From Pseudomonas sp. UBA4617 (GTDB taxonomy: Bacteria > Pseudomonadota > Gammaproteobacteria > Pseudomonadales > Pseudomonadaceae): a stretch of 60,503 bases of DNA. Shown one piece after another: positions 8,420 through 16,823 of the stretch. The number at the start of each line of letters is the position of its first letter. Positions within the stretch are counted from its first letter, which is position 1. The stretch spans positions 1-60,503 of the forward strand of contig NZ_DGIR01000037.1 of the NCBI RefSeq assembly GCF_002386445.1, read 5' to 3'. The position numbers and the translations under genes were made by a program. The notes beneath the pieces are model-generated. The model made no database searches, had not been told where the DNA came from, and saw nothing but the letters and a program-made list of their open reading frames with translations.

Positions 8420-9288
8420 CTACAGCGCCTGGTACTGCATTGTGAATGTCAGGCTCATCGCCTCTCCTTGCTGCAACAGGCGTAACCCCGGCCGCCCCGG
8501 CAGGTGGTGCGCATTGACCGGATGGCTGACCGGTTCGAAGCAGAAAAAACCTTGCCCTTGCGGGCAGAACAACAGGAAGTGCTGCGCGCCGCTGGCACGG
8601 CACGCCAGTCGGTAGCCGGCGCTGGGTTGTTCGATCACGCATTCTCCCGGCCAGCCACTGAAGGCGTGGTCAACGATCGCCTCGGCAAAACCCCCATCGT
8701 ATTGAAACACCATCGATGAGGTACCGGCGCCTGATACGAAGGCAAGCGTCCCATGTCTGCCAGCCACACCTTGTGCGCTGGCGCATACAGCCTGGTGTCG
8801 GGGTATCGGGGAAAGTATGGATGCAGCCCCAACCCATACCAGGTCGCCTGCGTATCCAGATGGGTAACCTGCAGGTCCAGCTGCAGGGCGCCTTCATCCA
8901 GATGAATGTCCAGCGCTGCCTGGTAGGCAAAGGGTACTGCGCTGCGCAGCGTCAGCCGCGCATGCCGTTCGCTGTGCCGGGCTACCTGCCAGGCCTGCTG
9001 CCAGGCACTGCCATGGATCGGGTAGGGATCATGCGTGGTATTCGGCGCCAATGCCTGCCAGCCCCCGGGCCGGGCAAAGCCACCCTCGCCGACGCGGTTG
9101 GACCAAGGCGCCAGCGGGTAGCAGGCCAGGCGGCGTGGGGAACCGCTGGCCAGCGCGTCGCAAGCAGAATGGCGCAGCAATGCCTGGCCGGTCGCCTTCA
9201 CTTGCCAGTTGACCAGGCTGGCGCCCAGTTCCGGGGCCAGGCTCAGGCGGGTCAGGCGGTCGTGCAGATGCACTTCGGTCACACCCAT
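8420..9288 (-). pseudogene. Aldose 1-epimerase-like gene, split by a single frameshift
   Basis: The first reading frame, from ATG 9288 (AAGGAGCC upstream), gives a mutarotase-family protein: YPLAPWSNRVGEGGF, NPIHG-like YPIHGSAW and GLGLHPYFPR. It runs to about 8680 and then diverges into 'LPRRSLTTPSVAG'. The expected continuation, EAIVDHAFSGW...IEQPSAGYRLACRASG...FCFEPVSHPVNAHHLP, is found in another frame and ends at 8420. Restoring one base in the segment ttttgccgagg (about 8683-8693 on the plus strand) joins them into a normal ~290-residue protein. The family interconverts sugar anomers, which would suit the neighbouring uronate genes. It is last in the leftward uronate operon. The frameshift may be a genuine mutation or a base-calling error. 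Confidence 0.8.
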
Positions 9289-9313
9289 GCAAGGCTCCTT
9301 GCCCGCTTTCCGG

Positions 9314-10594
9314 TCACAGCACCACACCCGGCAGCCACAGCGAAATGGCCGGAATGTAGGTCACTGCCATCAGCACCAGGAACAGCGCCAGGTAGAACGG
9401 CAGCAGGGCCTTCACCGTCGACTCGATGCTCACCTTGCCGATGGCCGAGCCGACGAACAGCACAGCCCCTACCGGCGGCGTGATCAAGCCGATGCCCAGG
9501 TTGACCAGCATGATCATGCCGAAGTGCACCGGGTCCACGCCGATGCCGGTGATTACTGGCAGCAAAATCGGCGTGAGGATCAGGATCAGCGGTGCCATGT
9601 CCATCACCGTGCCTAGCAGCAACAGCATGAAGTTGATGCACATGAGGATCACGTAACGGTTGTCCGACAGGGTCAGGAATGCCGTGGTGATCTTCGACGG
9701 GATCTGCATCAGCGTCATCACGTAGCCGAAGCTGGCAGCGAAGCCGATCAGGATCATCACGATAGAGATGGTCCGTACCGTGCGGTGCATCAGCTTGGGC
9801 AGGTCGCGCCACTTGTAGTCGCGGTAGATGAACATGGTCACAAAGAACGACCACACCACTGCCACAGCCGCCGACTCGGTCGCGGTGAACACGCCCGTCA
9901 GAATGCCACCGAGGATGATCACCATGGCCATCAGCCCCCACAGCGCCTCACCGGCAATCTTCAGCGCCTGGCGCAGCGGTATGACTTCACCCTTCGGGTA
10001 GTTGCGCTTTTTCGCGAACAACAGGCACAGGCCCATCATCACCGCACTCAGCAGCAGCCCCGGCATCACCCCGGCCATGAACAGCGAGGCGATCGACACC
10101 GAGCCGCCGGCAGCCAGCGAGTACAGCACCGAGTTGTGGCTGGGCGGTGTCAGCAGCGCCTGCACCGAGCCACTGACGGTAACCGCCGTGGAGAATTCAC
10201 GCGGGTAGCCCTTGCGCTCCATTTCCGGAATCAGCACCGAGCCCACCGACGCCGTGTCCGCCACCGACGAGCCGGAAATCGCCCCGAAGAACGTCGAGGC
10301 CATGATATTGACCAATGACAGCCCACCGCGCACGAAGCCCACCAGCACCCCGGCGAAGGCTACCAGCCGTCGCGACATGCCGCCCTCGGCCATGATCGCA
10401 CCGGCCAGCACGAAGAACGGAATGGCCAGCAGCGAGAATTTGTTCACCCCGCTGGCCACCTGGATCATCATCGCATGCAGCGGTATGTCGATCCACCAGG
10501 CGCCGATCAGCGCTGACAGGCCCAGGGCGTAGGCCACCGGCATGCCGAGCAGGATGAGCGCTACGAAACTGCCCAACAGAATCAACGCATCCAT
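9314..10594 (-). CDS. dctM: TRAP transporter large permease subunit (DctM-like)
   Basis: The 426-residue protein has about 12 membrane segments and the DctM family marks: GMPVAYALGLSAL at the N-terminus, AIPFFVLAGAIM, FFGAISGSSVADTASVG and the C-terminal GLITPPVGAVLFV. It forms the Na+-coupled channel of a tripartite TRAP importer in the inner membrane. Its start is adjacent to the end of the small permease gene. Linked uronate dehydrogenase and lactonase genes indicate a hexuronate (glucuronate or galacturonate) substrate. Confidence 0.95.
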   Translation of the reverse strand: MDALILLGSFVALILLGMPVAYALGLSALIGAWWIDIPLHAMMIQVASGVNKFSLLAIPFFVLAGAIMAEGGMSRRLVAFAGVLVGFVRGGLSLVNIMASTFFGAISGSSVADTASVGSVLIPEMERKGYPREFSTAVTVSGSVQALLTPPSHNSVLYSLAAGGSVSIASLFMAGVMPGLLLSAVMMGLCLLFAKKRNYPKGEVIPLRQALKIAGEALWGLMAMVIILGGILTGVFTATESAAVAVVWSFFVTMFIYRDYKWRDLPKLMHRTVRTISIVMILIGFAASFGYVMTLMQIPSKITTAFLTLSDNRYVILMCINFMLLLLGTVMDMAPLILILTPILLPVITGIGVDPVHFGMIMLVNLGIGLITPPVGAVLFVGSAIGKVSIESTVKALLPFYLALFLVLMAVTYIPAISLWLPGVVL

Positions 10595-11128
10595 CTATGC
10601 CGCTCCTTCGTTTTCTTCAAGCTGCTCGAAGCGCACCACCTTGCGGTGGCTCTGATCGCCCAATAGAAGTTTTTCCACCACGAACACCAGGGTCAGCACC
10701 CCGCCAATCGGGATTGGCGCGTAGGTCATGCCCACCCGCACACCCGGCAACGACGCCATAAACTGGTTCCAGGTGGTGATACACAGCTTGAAGCCGTAGT
10801 ACGCCATGAACACGCACACCAGGATCATCAGCACCTGCACCAGCAGCGCGACCAGTTGACGCGGCACTGGCGGCAGGCGCTCGGTGATCATGCCCACTGC
10901 CATGTGCGCCCCGGCCCGGTAGCTGGCGGCTGCACCGACGAAGGTGAATACCACCATCAGCAGGATGGCCACCGGCTCGGGCCAACTCGAGCCGGTGCCC
11001 AGTACGTAACGGGCGAAGATGCCCCAGGGGATGATCAGCGACATGGCCAGGATCGACAGGCCGGCGACCCAGATGCAGCTGCGGTACAGCGTGTCGTTCA
11101 CACGCAGGACAAGGTTTTTCATGGGCAT
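10595..11128 (-). CDS. dctQ: TRAP transporter small permease subunit (DctQ-like)
   Basis: This 177-residue protein has four hydrophobic segments and the DctQ signature around WGIFARYVLGTGSSWPEPVA and YRAGAHMAV. It pairs with DctM in the inner membrane and docks the loaded binding protein. Two in-frame starts exist (ATG 11128 and 11122), and neither has a strong ribosome site. Its end abuts dctM, so translation is probably coupled. Confidence 0.92.
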   Translation of the reverse strand: MPMKNLVLRVNDTLYRSCIWVAGLSILAMSLIIPWGIFARYVLGTGSSWPEPVAILLMVVFTFVGAAASYRAGAHMAVGMITERLPPVPRQLVALLVQVLMILVCVFMAYYGFKLCITTWNQFMASLPGVRVGMTYAPIPIGGVLTLVFVVEKLLLGDQSHRKVVRFEQLEENEGAA

Positions 11129-11184
11129 CACCAAAGCGGCAGGGCGGGGCCCGCACTGCCGAAGTCGTTCGGGAAGGGCCGCGG

Positions 11185-12156
11185 TTACTGGACGGCGTCG
11201 ATACGCTTCATCAGGTCGGCATACTGCGCGCCGTATTTTTCGCGTACCGACGCGGTGGCGTCGTAGAACGGCTTCTTGTCCACGCTGATGAACTCGACAC
11301 CGGCGGCCTTGAGCTTCTCTTCGCTGGCAGCGGACTTGGCGTCCCACAGAACGCGCTCTTCCATCTGCGCCTCGCGTGCCACCTTCTTCACCAATGCCTG
11401 CTGCTCGGGGGTGAGCTTGTTCCAGGTGGTCTTCGACATCACCACCGGCTCCGGCAGGATCAGGTGGCCGGTCAGGGTGTAGTATTTGGCGTTCTGGTAA
11501 TGGTTGTGTTCGAGCAGGGTCGGCGGGTTGTTCTCGGCACCGTCGATCACCCCGGTCTGCAGCGCGCTGAAGATTTCGCCGGTGTCCATGGCGATGCCGT
11601 TGCCGCCCATGGCGTTCATCATGTCGATGAACAGCGGGTTGCCCTGCACGCGAATCTTCATGCCCTTGAGGTCTTCCAGGCTGCGCACCGGCTTTTTCGT
11701 GTAGATGCTGCGCGAGCCGCCGTCCATCCAGGCCAAGGCCACCAGGTTGAAGTCGGAGTTGGTGATCTTGTCGAGGATTTCCTGGCCGATCTCGCCGTCG
11801 ATGACCTTGCGCATGTGCTCATGGTCACGGAACACGAACGGCATGTTGAACACGTTCACGTCCGGCACCACCGGGCCGACGATCCCCAGGCTGACGCGGG
11901 TCATCTGCACGGCGCCGATCTGCGCCTGTTCGATGACCTCCTTTTCCGAACCCAGCACACCGCCGGCGAACATCTTGAAGGTGATCTCGCCATTGCTGGC
12001 CTGCTCCAGCTTGTCGCCCATGTTCTGCTCGGCGACCACGGTCGGGTAACCGGCCGGGTGGATCTCGGCGAACTTGATGTCCAGCGCCGAGGCGGGCAGG
12101 GGCAGGCTGAAGGCGAGAGGGAGTACCGCGAGCAGCAGTTTGCGTTTGAACGTCAT
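11185..12156 (-). CDS. dctP: TRAP transporter periplasmic solute-binding protein (DctP family)
   Basis: This 323-residue protein starts with a Sec signal peptide (about residues 1-24, cleavage after ASA). The DctP fold shows MFAGGVLGSEKEVIEQ, the substrate-contacting arginine region MKIRVQGNPLF, and SALQTGVIDGAENN. The arginine in 'KIRVQ' normally binds the solute carboxylate, consistent with a sugar acid. It acts in the periplasm and delivers substrate to DctQM. It lies between the lactonase gene and dctQ on the minus strand. Confidence 0.95.
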   Translation of the reverse strand: MTFKRKLLLAVLPLAFSLPLPASALDIKFAEIHPAGYPTVVAEQNMGDKLEQASNGEITFKMFAGGVLGSEKEVIEQAQIGAVQMTRVSLGIVGPVVPDVNVFNMPFVFRDHEHMRKVIDGEIGQEILDKITNSDFNLVALAWMDGGSRSIYTKKPVRSLEDLKGMKIRVQGNPLFIDMMNAMGGNGIAMDTGEIFSALQTGVIDGAENNPPTLLEHNHYQNAKYYTLTGHLILPEPVVMSKTTWNKLTPEQQALVKKVAREAQMEERVLWDAKSAASEEKLKAAGVEFISVDKKPFYDATASVREKYGAQYADLMKRIDAVQ

Positions 12157-12218
12157 GGTGAAACTCCGTGGTTTTTATTATCCGGTTTCGGGCGTGCAAG
12201 TATCGGGCGGCATGTGGC

Positions 12219-13100
12219 TCAGCCCCGGTAGGCAGGCTCCTCCAGGCCCTTGGTGCCAGGGCTGAGGGCAAACACCCCACCAGCCAGGGGCTGGTCGCTG
12301 AGGTCGATGCCGGTGGGGCGTATCGAGGTTACGTACAGGGTGTCCAGGTTGGCGCCGCCAAAGGCGCACATCGACGGCTTTTTCACCGGTACGCTGAGTG
12401 AGCGGTCGAGGCGGCCGTCGGGGGTGAAACGGTGGATCTGGCCGGCGTCATTGCCGCAGATCCAGTAGCAACCATCCTGGTCGATCGCGGCGCCATCAGG
12501 GCGGCCGGGGTAGCCGCGCATGTCGACGAACAGCCGTTTGCCATGTGGCGTGCCGCTGTCGATGTCGTAGTCGAACACCCAGATCTTCTGCACGCTGGGG
12601 TGCGAGTCGGACAGGTACATGCGCCGGCCATCAGGGCTGAACGCCAGGCCATTGGGCACGATCATGCCGTCCTGCTGCAGGTGTAGCCGGCCTTCGCCGT
12701 CAAGCCGGTACAAGGCGCCGACATGGGCGCCTTGCTGCATGTCCAGTAGCATGCTGCCGGCCCAGAAGCGGCCCTGGCGGTCACAGCGGCCATCGTTGAA
12801 GCGCATCCCGGCCTGGGCGTGCTGCACACCGCCGAGCAGGCGCTTGTCCAGGCTGCCGTCAGCCTTCGCCCGCAGCGCAAAGATGCCGCTTTCCATGCCG
12901 GCCACCCAGCCTTGGCCGTTGCGGGCGATGCAGGCGAGCATCTCATCGGTTTGCCAGACCTGATGCACGTCATCGGCCGCCTGCCAGCGGTGCAACTGGC
13001 GTGCAGGAATATCGACCCAGTACAGGGCCTGTTCGTCGGGGTGCCACACGGGGCTTTCGCCGGTGCCATTGCGGGCGTCGACGATCAGTTCGCAGTTCAT
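12219..13100 (-). CDS. SMP-30/gluconolactonase-family lactonase (probable aldarolactonase)
   Basis: The 293-residue beta-propeller protein has the SMP-30 metal-site motifs: GTGESPVWHPDE near the N-terminus (metal Glu), RFNDGRCDRQGRFWAG, MIVPNGLAFSPDGRRMYLSDS, and GRPDGAAIDQDGCYW. The family hydrolyses sugar lactones with a divalent metal. Next to uronate dehydrogenase, the natural substrate would be the glucaro- or galactarolactone that enzyme makes. ATG 13100 has AGGAGG upstream, so a slightly longer frame is not used. It lies 26 bases after udh and is cotranscribed. Confidence 0.9.
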   Translation of the reverse strand: MNCELIVDARNGTGESPVWHPDEQALYWVDIPARQLHRWQAADDVHQVWQTDEMLACIARNGQGWVAGMESGIFALRAKADGSLDKRLLGGVQHAQAGMRFNDGRCDRQGRFWAGSMLLDMQQGAHVGALYRLDGEGRLHLQQDGMIVPNGLAFSPDGRRMYLSDSHPSVQKIWVFDYDIDSGTPHGKRLFVDMRGYPGRPDGAAIDQDGCYWICGNDAGQIHRFTPDGRLDRSLSVPVKKPSMCAFGGANLDTLYVTSIRPTGIDLSDQPLAGGVFALSPGTKGLEEPAYRG

Positions 13101-13126
13101 GGCCTTGCCTCCTGGCATGCGTAGGG

Positions 13127-13933
13127 TCAGTCGAACGGGCCTGCCGCGGTGAAGGCACCGCCCTGATAGACCATGCTCGGGTCATCGGCGGCAGGCGCCG
13201 GCTGGGCTTCCACGGCGCTGCGGAAGGTTTCGGAACTGTCCTTGGGCTGGTAGCCCAGGTGCGCGGCATGACGGTTATCCCACCATACGGTGCGGTTGTC
13301 GGATGCGCCGTAGACGATGGTGTGGCCAACATCGGGCGTGAACAGACCGCGCCCGATCAGTTGCACCAGGTCGTCATAGCTCAGCCAGGTGCAGAGCATG
13401 CGCGGGTTCTGTGGCTGAGGGAACGAGGAGCCGATGCGGATGCTGACCGTCTCGATGCCGTAGCGGTCGAAATAGAAACTGGCCAGGTCTTCGCCGTAGC
13501 ACTTGGACAGCCCGTAGTAGCTGTCGGGACGGCGCGGCGAATGCGCGTCGATGCGTTGGTCCTGGCGGTAGAAACCGATGGTGTGGTTGGAACTGGCGAA
13601 GATGATGCGCCTGACGCCGTGCTTGCGGGCTGCCTCGTACACGTGGAACACGCCGCAGATGTTCGGGCCGAGGATGTCTTCGAAAGCATGCTCGGTGGAA
13701 ACGCCGCCAAAGTGCAGGATGGCATCCACGCCCTCGACCAGGGCATGCACTGCCGCTTTGTCGGCCAGGTCACAGACGATGACTTCTTCATGCGGGCCCG
13801 CAGCGGGTGCCATGGGCTTGATATCGGAAAGGCGCAGGACCTCGGCGTAGCCTTGCAGGCGTTCGCGAAGGACCTTGCCCAGGCCGCCTGCCGCTCCGGT
13901 GAGCAGCAGGCGATTGAAGGGAGTGGTGGTCAT
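13127..13933 (-). CDS. udh: NAD-dependent uronate dehydrogenase
   Basis: The 268-residue short-chain dehydrogenase has the Rossmann motif GAAGGLG (residues 13-19), the D-loop CDLADKAAV, the substrate loop FASSNHTIGFY (residues 112-122) and the catalytic Y140-x3-K144 (YYGLSKCYGE). The 'SSNHTIG' and 'YGLSKCYGEDLA' blocks are typical of bacterial Udh, which oxidises D-glucuronate or D-galacturonate to the aldarolactone. First gene of the leftward operon udh-lactonase-dctPQM-epimerase, with its own promoter and operator just upstream. Confidence 0.9.
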   Translation of the reverse strand: MTTTPFNRLLLTGAAGGLGKVLRERLQGYAEVLRLSDIKPMAPAAGPHEEVIVCDLADKAAVHALVEGVDAILHFGGVSTEHAFEDILGPNICGVFHVYEAARKHGVRRIIFASSNHTIGFYRQDQRIDAHSPRRPDSYYGLSKCYGEDLASFYFDRYGIETVSIRIGSSFPQPQNPRMLCTWLSYDDLVQLIGRGLFTPDVGHTIVYGASDNRTVWWDNRHAAHLGYQPKDSSETFRSAVEAQPAPAADDPSMVYQGGAFTAAGPFD

Positions 13934-13960
13934 GGCCGGCTCTTTTTGTGATTGTTGTAA

Positions 13961-14010
13961 GTTGTCGTATGACTTGGCTGATTATTGTGGCTGCTTCAGG
14001 TGGTTGTCAA
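13961..14010 (-). promoter_or_regulatory. udh operon promoter with GntR-type operator motif
   Basis: Reading on the minus strand, a perfect -35 TTGACA (plus strand 14005-14010) is followed 18 bases later by -10 AATAAT (13981-13986). Just downstream, where transcription should start, is GTCATACGACAAC (13961-13973), an imperfect inverted repeat. The same arrangement occurs at the porin gene. The half-site spacing resembles FadR/GntR-family operators. No such regulator is encoded in this window. Confidence 0.65.
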
Positions 14011-14017
14011 TCACACA

Positions 14018-15256
14018 TCACAGCAGCGACAACGGGTAGTTGAAGATCAACCGGTTCTCATCGAACTCGTTGTTGCTGTAATCCCGCCGAATCGACGAGT
14101 TCCGCCATTTCACGCTCAGATCCTTGAACGGCCCGCTCTGGATCACATACGCCAGCTCGGTCTCGCGCACCCATTCCTTGCCGTCGGTCACGCCACCGCT
14201 GTGAACATCGCGGCCACTGATATAGCGGTTCATCAAGGTCAACCCCGGCACCCCCACGGTGACGAAGTTGAAGTCATGGCGTACCTGCCATGAACGCTCG
14301 TTGGCATTGTCGAAGCTGGAGTTGTAGCTGTCGTTGGCCAGGGTCCCGCCACTTGTGCCGTTGACCCGCATCCAGGTATCGCCATCGACCTTCTGCAGGC
14401 CGACCCAGAAGGTGTTGCCGGCGTACTTCGCCGAGAACATGCCTGAGTAAGTCTTGTTGTCCAGTTCGCCGGCCCGTTCGGAACCGTCCTCGTCGCCATG
14501 GAAGTAGCCCAGGTTGGCGCCCAAGGTCCAGGCACCAAGCGGCTGGCTGTGGCTCAATTGCAGGTACTGCTGCTGGTAGACGTCCTTGAGTACCGCGTTC
14601 CACAACCCTACCAGGGTACGGTCCTGGTTGAACTTGTATTCGCCGCCGGCAAAGTTGAAGCGGTCCGACACGCCAGCGCCGTAGCTCATGTCGTCCATGC
14701 TGGCGTCGTTGCGCGGGCTGTTGCCGCGAAATTGCCCGCCGTACAGGGTCAGCCCGGCGATCTCGTTGGAGGTCACCTGCCCGCCACGGAAGGTCTGCGG
14801 CAACGAGCGCCCGTCATCCGAGCGCAGTATCGGCAGCACCGGCATCCATTCACCAACCTTCAGTTCGGTCTTCGAGACCCGCAGCTTGCCCGCCACCGCC
14901 AGGCGGCCATAGTCATCTGCCGGCTTGCCATCGTCATGGCGTGGCAGCAGCGCCGTACCATAGGTGCCACCGCCGCCGTCGAGCTTGACCGACCACAGCC
15001 CCAGCACGTCCACACCGAACCCGACCGGCCCTTCGGTAAACCCAGAGCGGGCATCGAGGATGAAGCTTTGCGTCCATTCCTCGGCTTTGCCCTGCGGGTT
15101 GCCAGGGTTGGTGAAGTTGCGGTTGATATAGAAGTTGCGCAGCCCCAGCGTGGCCTTGGCATCGTCGACAAGACCGGCGGCGAAGCTGGTGCCCGGCAGG
15201 CTGGCGATGGCCCCCGCACCCAGCAGGGCGAAGGGCAGGGTTTGGCAGATTTTCAT
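14018..15256 (-). CDS. OprD-family outer-membrane porin
   Basis: This 412-residue protein has a signal peptide (residues 1-27, ending SFA|AGLVDDAKA) and the OprD-family start 'GLVDDAKATLGLRNFYINRNF'. Alternating strands and aromatic-rich turns follow, and the C-terminus is 'LIFNYPLSLL' with a terminal hydrophobic residue. It would form an outer-membrane channel, presumably for hexuronates given the shared promoter motif with udh. The start is ATG 15256 (GGGAG upstream) rather than the longer open frame. An untranslated leader of about 250 bases precedes it and shows no feature I can identify. Confidence 0.9.
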   Translation of the reverse strand: MKICQTLPFALLGAGAIASLPGTSFAAGLVDDAKATLGLRNFYINRNFTNPGNPQGKAEEWTQSFILDARSGFTEGPVGFGVDVLGLWSVKLDGGGGTYGTALLPRHDDGKPADDYGRLAVAGKLRVSKTELKVGEWMPVLPILRSDDGRSLPQTFRGGQVTSNEIAGLTLYGGQFRGNSPRNDASMDDMSYGAGVSDRFNFAGGEYKFNQDRTLVGLWNAVLKDVYQQQYLQLSHSQPLGAWTLGANLGYFHGDEDGSERAGELDNKTYSGMFSAKYAGNTFWVGLQKVDGDTWMRVNGTSGGTLANDSYNSSFDNANERSWQVRHDFNFVTVGVPGLTLMNRYISGRDVHSGGVTDGKEWVRETELAYVIQSGPFKDLSVKWRNSSIRRDYSNNEFDENRLIFNYPLSLL

Positions 15257-15488
15257 TATTGTTGTGCTCCCTAAGGGTGTGGCAACCCGTCCGTCGGGCA
15301 CGCGCAAGCGGCCTGCGGCGAGGACGGGTAGGTGACGGGCCGGTCAGGGCCGGGGGTGGATACGCGGTTACCGGGCGCTAGGTACTTGCAGGCCTACGCC
15401 AGCTGGCCAGGACAACAGGAGGGTGCATTAGACGGGGATACAGCGGGGTGAGTGCCGACATGGGTTCGTCCACGGATTGTTGTTTTTG

Positions 15489-16136
15489 TTATGTGTTGTC
15501 GTACAACTGTGGGCGATTATTAGCAAGCGCCAGCGGGGCTGTCAACGCTCCGCGTCGTGCAGCAGGGAAGCAACCAGGACATTGCTGTTCCAGCCACGCT
15601 TTGGCTCTTTCACTGAGGAAGTACCCGCGATAGACATCCCCTTTGAAGAAATCGGCTTTTTCGTCGGCCTTGAGCACCTGCAGATACTGGCCGAGGTCGG
15701 CAGGTTCGTGCCGTGGGTCCTTGAGCAGGTTGAGCTTGCCCACGACGAATGCCTGCCAATACGCCGGCATGCGTGCGGCAAGCTCCGGGTCATGCGGCAG
15801 GCAGTCGATGATCGAGGTCGGGCCACCTTCCAGCTCGAGGTAATCGGTGATGGGCTTGCGGGTATCCCAGTGCAGCCAGTCAAGCTGCACGATGTGGGTT
15901 TTTTCCAGGTGCTCATACCGACTGATGCCTTTCAGGCCGCTTCGTTCCAGGGCTTCCTTGACCGGCTGGGTGAGCACCAGCGAACCCGAGCGGATATACG
16001 CAGGCGGCGTGTACGGCCCGGCGCGCCTGATGCTGTCCACATCGGTGTCTTCATCCCAGGCAATCATGCCCTGGAGCAGTACCGCGCCCCAGTCTCCCCA
16101 AGGCGTTGGCAGGTTGTCCATATGGTAGATGTTCAT
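15489..16136 (-). CDS. Imm11-like putative immunity protein (3' end fused into porin promoter)
   Basis: This 215-residue cytoplasmic protein resembles the Imm11/DUF1629 immunity family: a 'LVLTQPVKEALERSGLKGI' strand-helix followed by 'ISRYEHLEKTHIVQLDWLHW'. I judge the match by eye. It is third after the Rhs toxin gene, on the same strand, 27 bases after the second DUF1963-like gene. The last 15-25 codons are encoded by the -35, -10 and operator of the resident porin gene, so the native C-terminus was probably lost when the island joined this site. The residues after 'QQCPGCFP' look non-native. It may no longer be functional. Confidence 0.6.
   Translation of the reverse strand: MNIYHMDNLPTPWGDWGAVLLQGMIAWDEDTDVDSIRRAGPYTPPAYIRSGSLVLTQPVKEALERSGLKGISRYEHLEKTHIVQLDWLHWDTRKPITDYLELEGGPTSIIDCLPHDPELAARMPAYWQAFVVGKLNLLKDPRHEPADLGQYLQVLKADEKADFFKGDVYRGYFLSERAKAWLEQQCPGCFPAARRGALTAPLALANNRPQLYDNT
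15495..15545 (-). promoter_or_regulatory. Porin promoter with perfect inverted-repeat operator
   Basis: On the minus strand, a perfect -35 TTGACA (plus 15540-15545) is followed after 17 bases by -10 TAATAA (15517-15522). Downstream is GTTGTacgACAAC (15495-15507), a perfect 5-bp inverted repeat with 3-base spacer. The udh promoter carries the same elements in the same order, which supports co-regulation. The coding frame of the neighbouring immunity-like gene runs straight through this promoter. Confidence 0.7.
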
Positions 16137-16163
16137 AGCTGGCGGCTGATCCTGGCCGGCCGT

Positions 16164-16820
16164 TCAGGCGTACTGAACGAAAAAGAACCCGGCTTCGTCG
16201 CCTTGGTTTTTCCGCCGGGCTTGCTTGTCCAGATAGATGTAACCGATGCCATCCAGGAAGACCCCTTCCTGCTCGGGAGCCCAGCGGCTGATTTCATAGT
16301 CGGTCAGTTGCAAAAGGAGCAAGTACCGGCTTGGAACATAAATGGGATCTTGCATCCAGGCTGCTCGACCGAGTTGCTTGCTAATGCCCAGACCGGAGTC
16401 CTCGTCATCGTGCTCTTCGGCGAACTCCTCTTCGGTCATTGGCTCGAAGTCGATATAACGGCGCTCCAGCAAGAGCGTTCCAGGCGGGGCGGTTAACTCC
16501 TCCTCACACAGCCGGTGGAGAATGAACCGTGCATAACCATTGTGGATACCGGGTAGCTCCGCTTGCTCATGAAGTGAGTAGCGGTTGACAACAGACTGCT
16601 TGAAGCCGCCGGCGCGCTGTTTTCGAGCTGTGATGAATACCGTGGCAGCCATGCCGGGCGGAAAGATTTTAGCCGGCAGGAAGTTTTCCGTGACCGTACA
16701 CAGAGGCGTCATCGGCTCCTGGGTGTCGGGCGCCAGAGGCCACAAGCCTGGGTCGTCCATGCGGACGCTGCCTCCCACTTGCCCGAGACCTTTGTCTTCT
16801 TCGGTGAATATAATCTTCAT
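16164..16820 (-). CDS. DUF1963-like putative immunity protein, copy 2
   Basis: The 218-residue protein is a clear tandem paralogue of the preceding gene: it shares (L/I)GGS/A near residue 17, DP.LWPL/A, PPGMA.TVF and an acidic run. It ends in 'GIGYIYLDKQARRKNQGDEAGFFFVQYA', which is DUF1963/YwqG-like. Its ATG lies 3 bases after the previous stop codon, so translation is coupled. Acidic residues cluster in EPMTEEEFAEEHDDEDSG. The likely role is cytoplasmic neutralisation of an Rhs C-terminal toxin; the duplicate may recognise a different toxin variant. Confidence 0.7.
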   Translation of the reverse strand: MKIIFTEEDKGLGQVGGSVRMDDPGLWPLAPDTQEPMTPLCTVTENFLPAKIFPPGMAATVFITARKQRAGGFKQSVVNRYSLHEQAELPGIHNGYARFILHRLCEEELTAPPGTLLLERRYIDFEPMTEEEFAEEHDDEDSGLGISKQLGRAAWMQDPIYVPSRYLLLLQLTDYEISRWAPEQEGVFLDGIGYIYLDKQARRKNQGDEAGFFFVQYA

Positions 16821-16823
16821 GGC

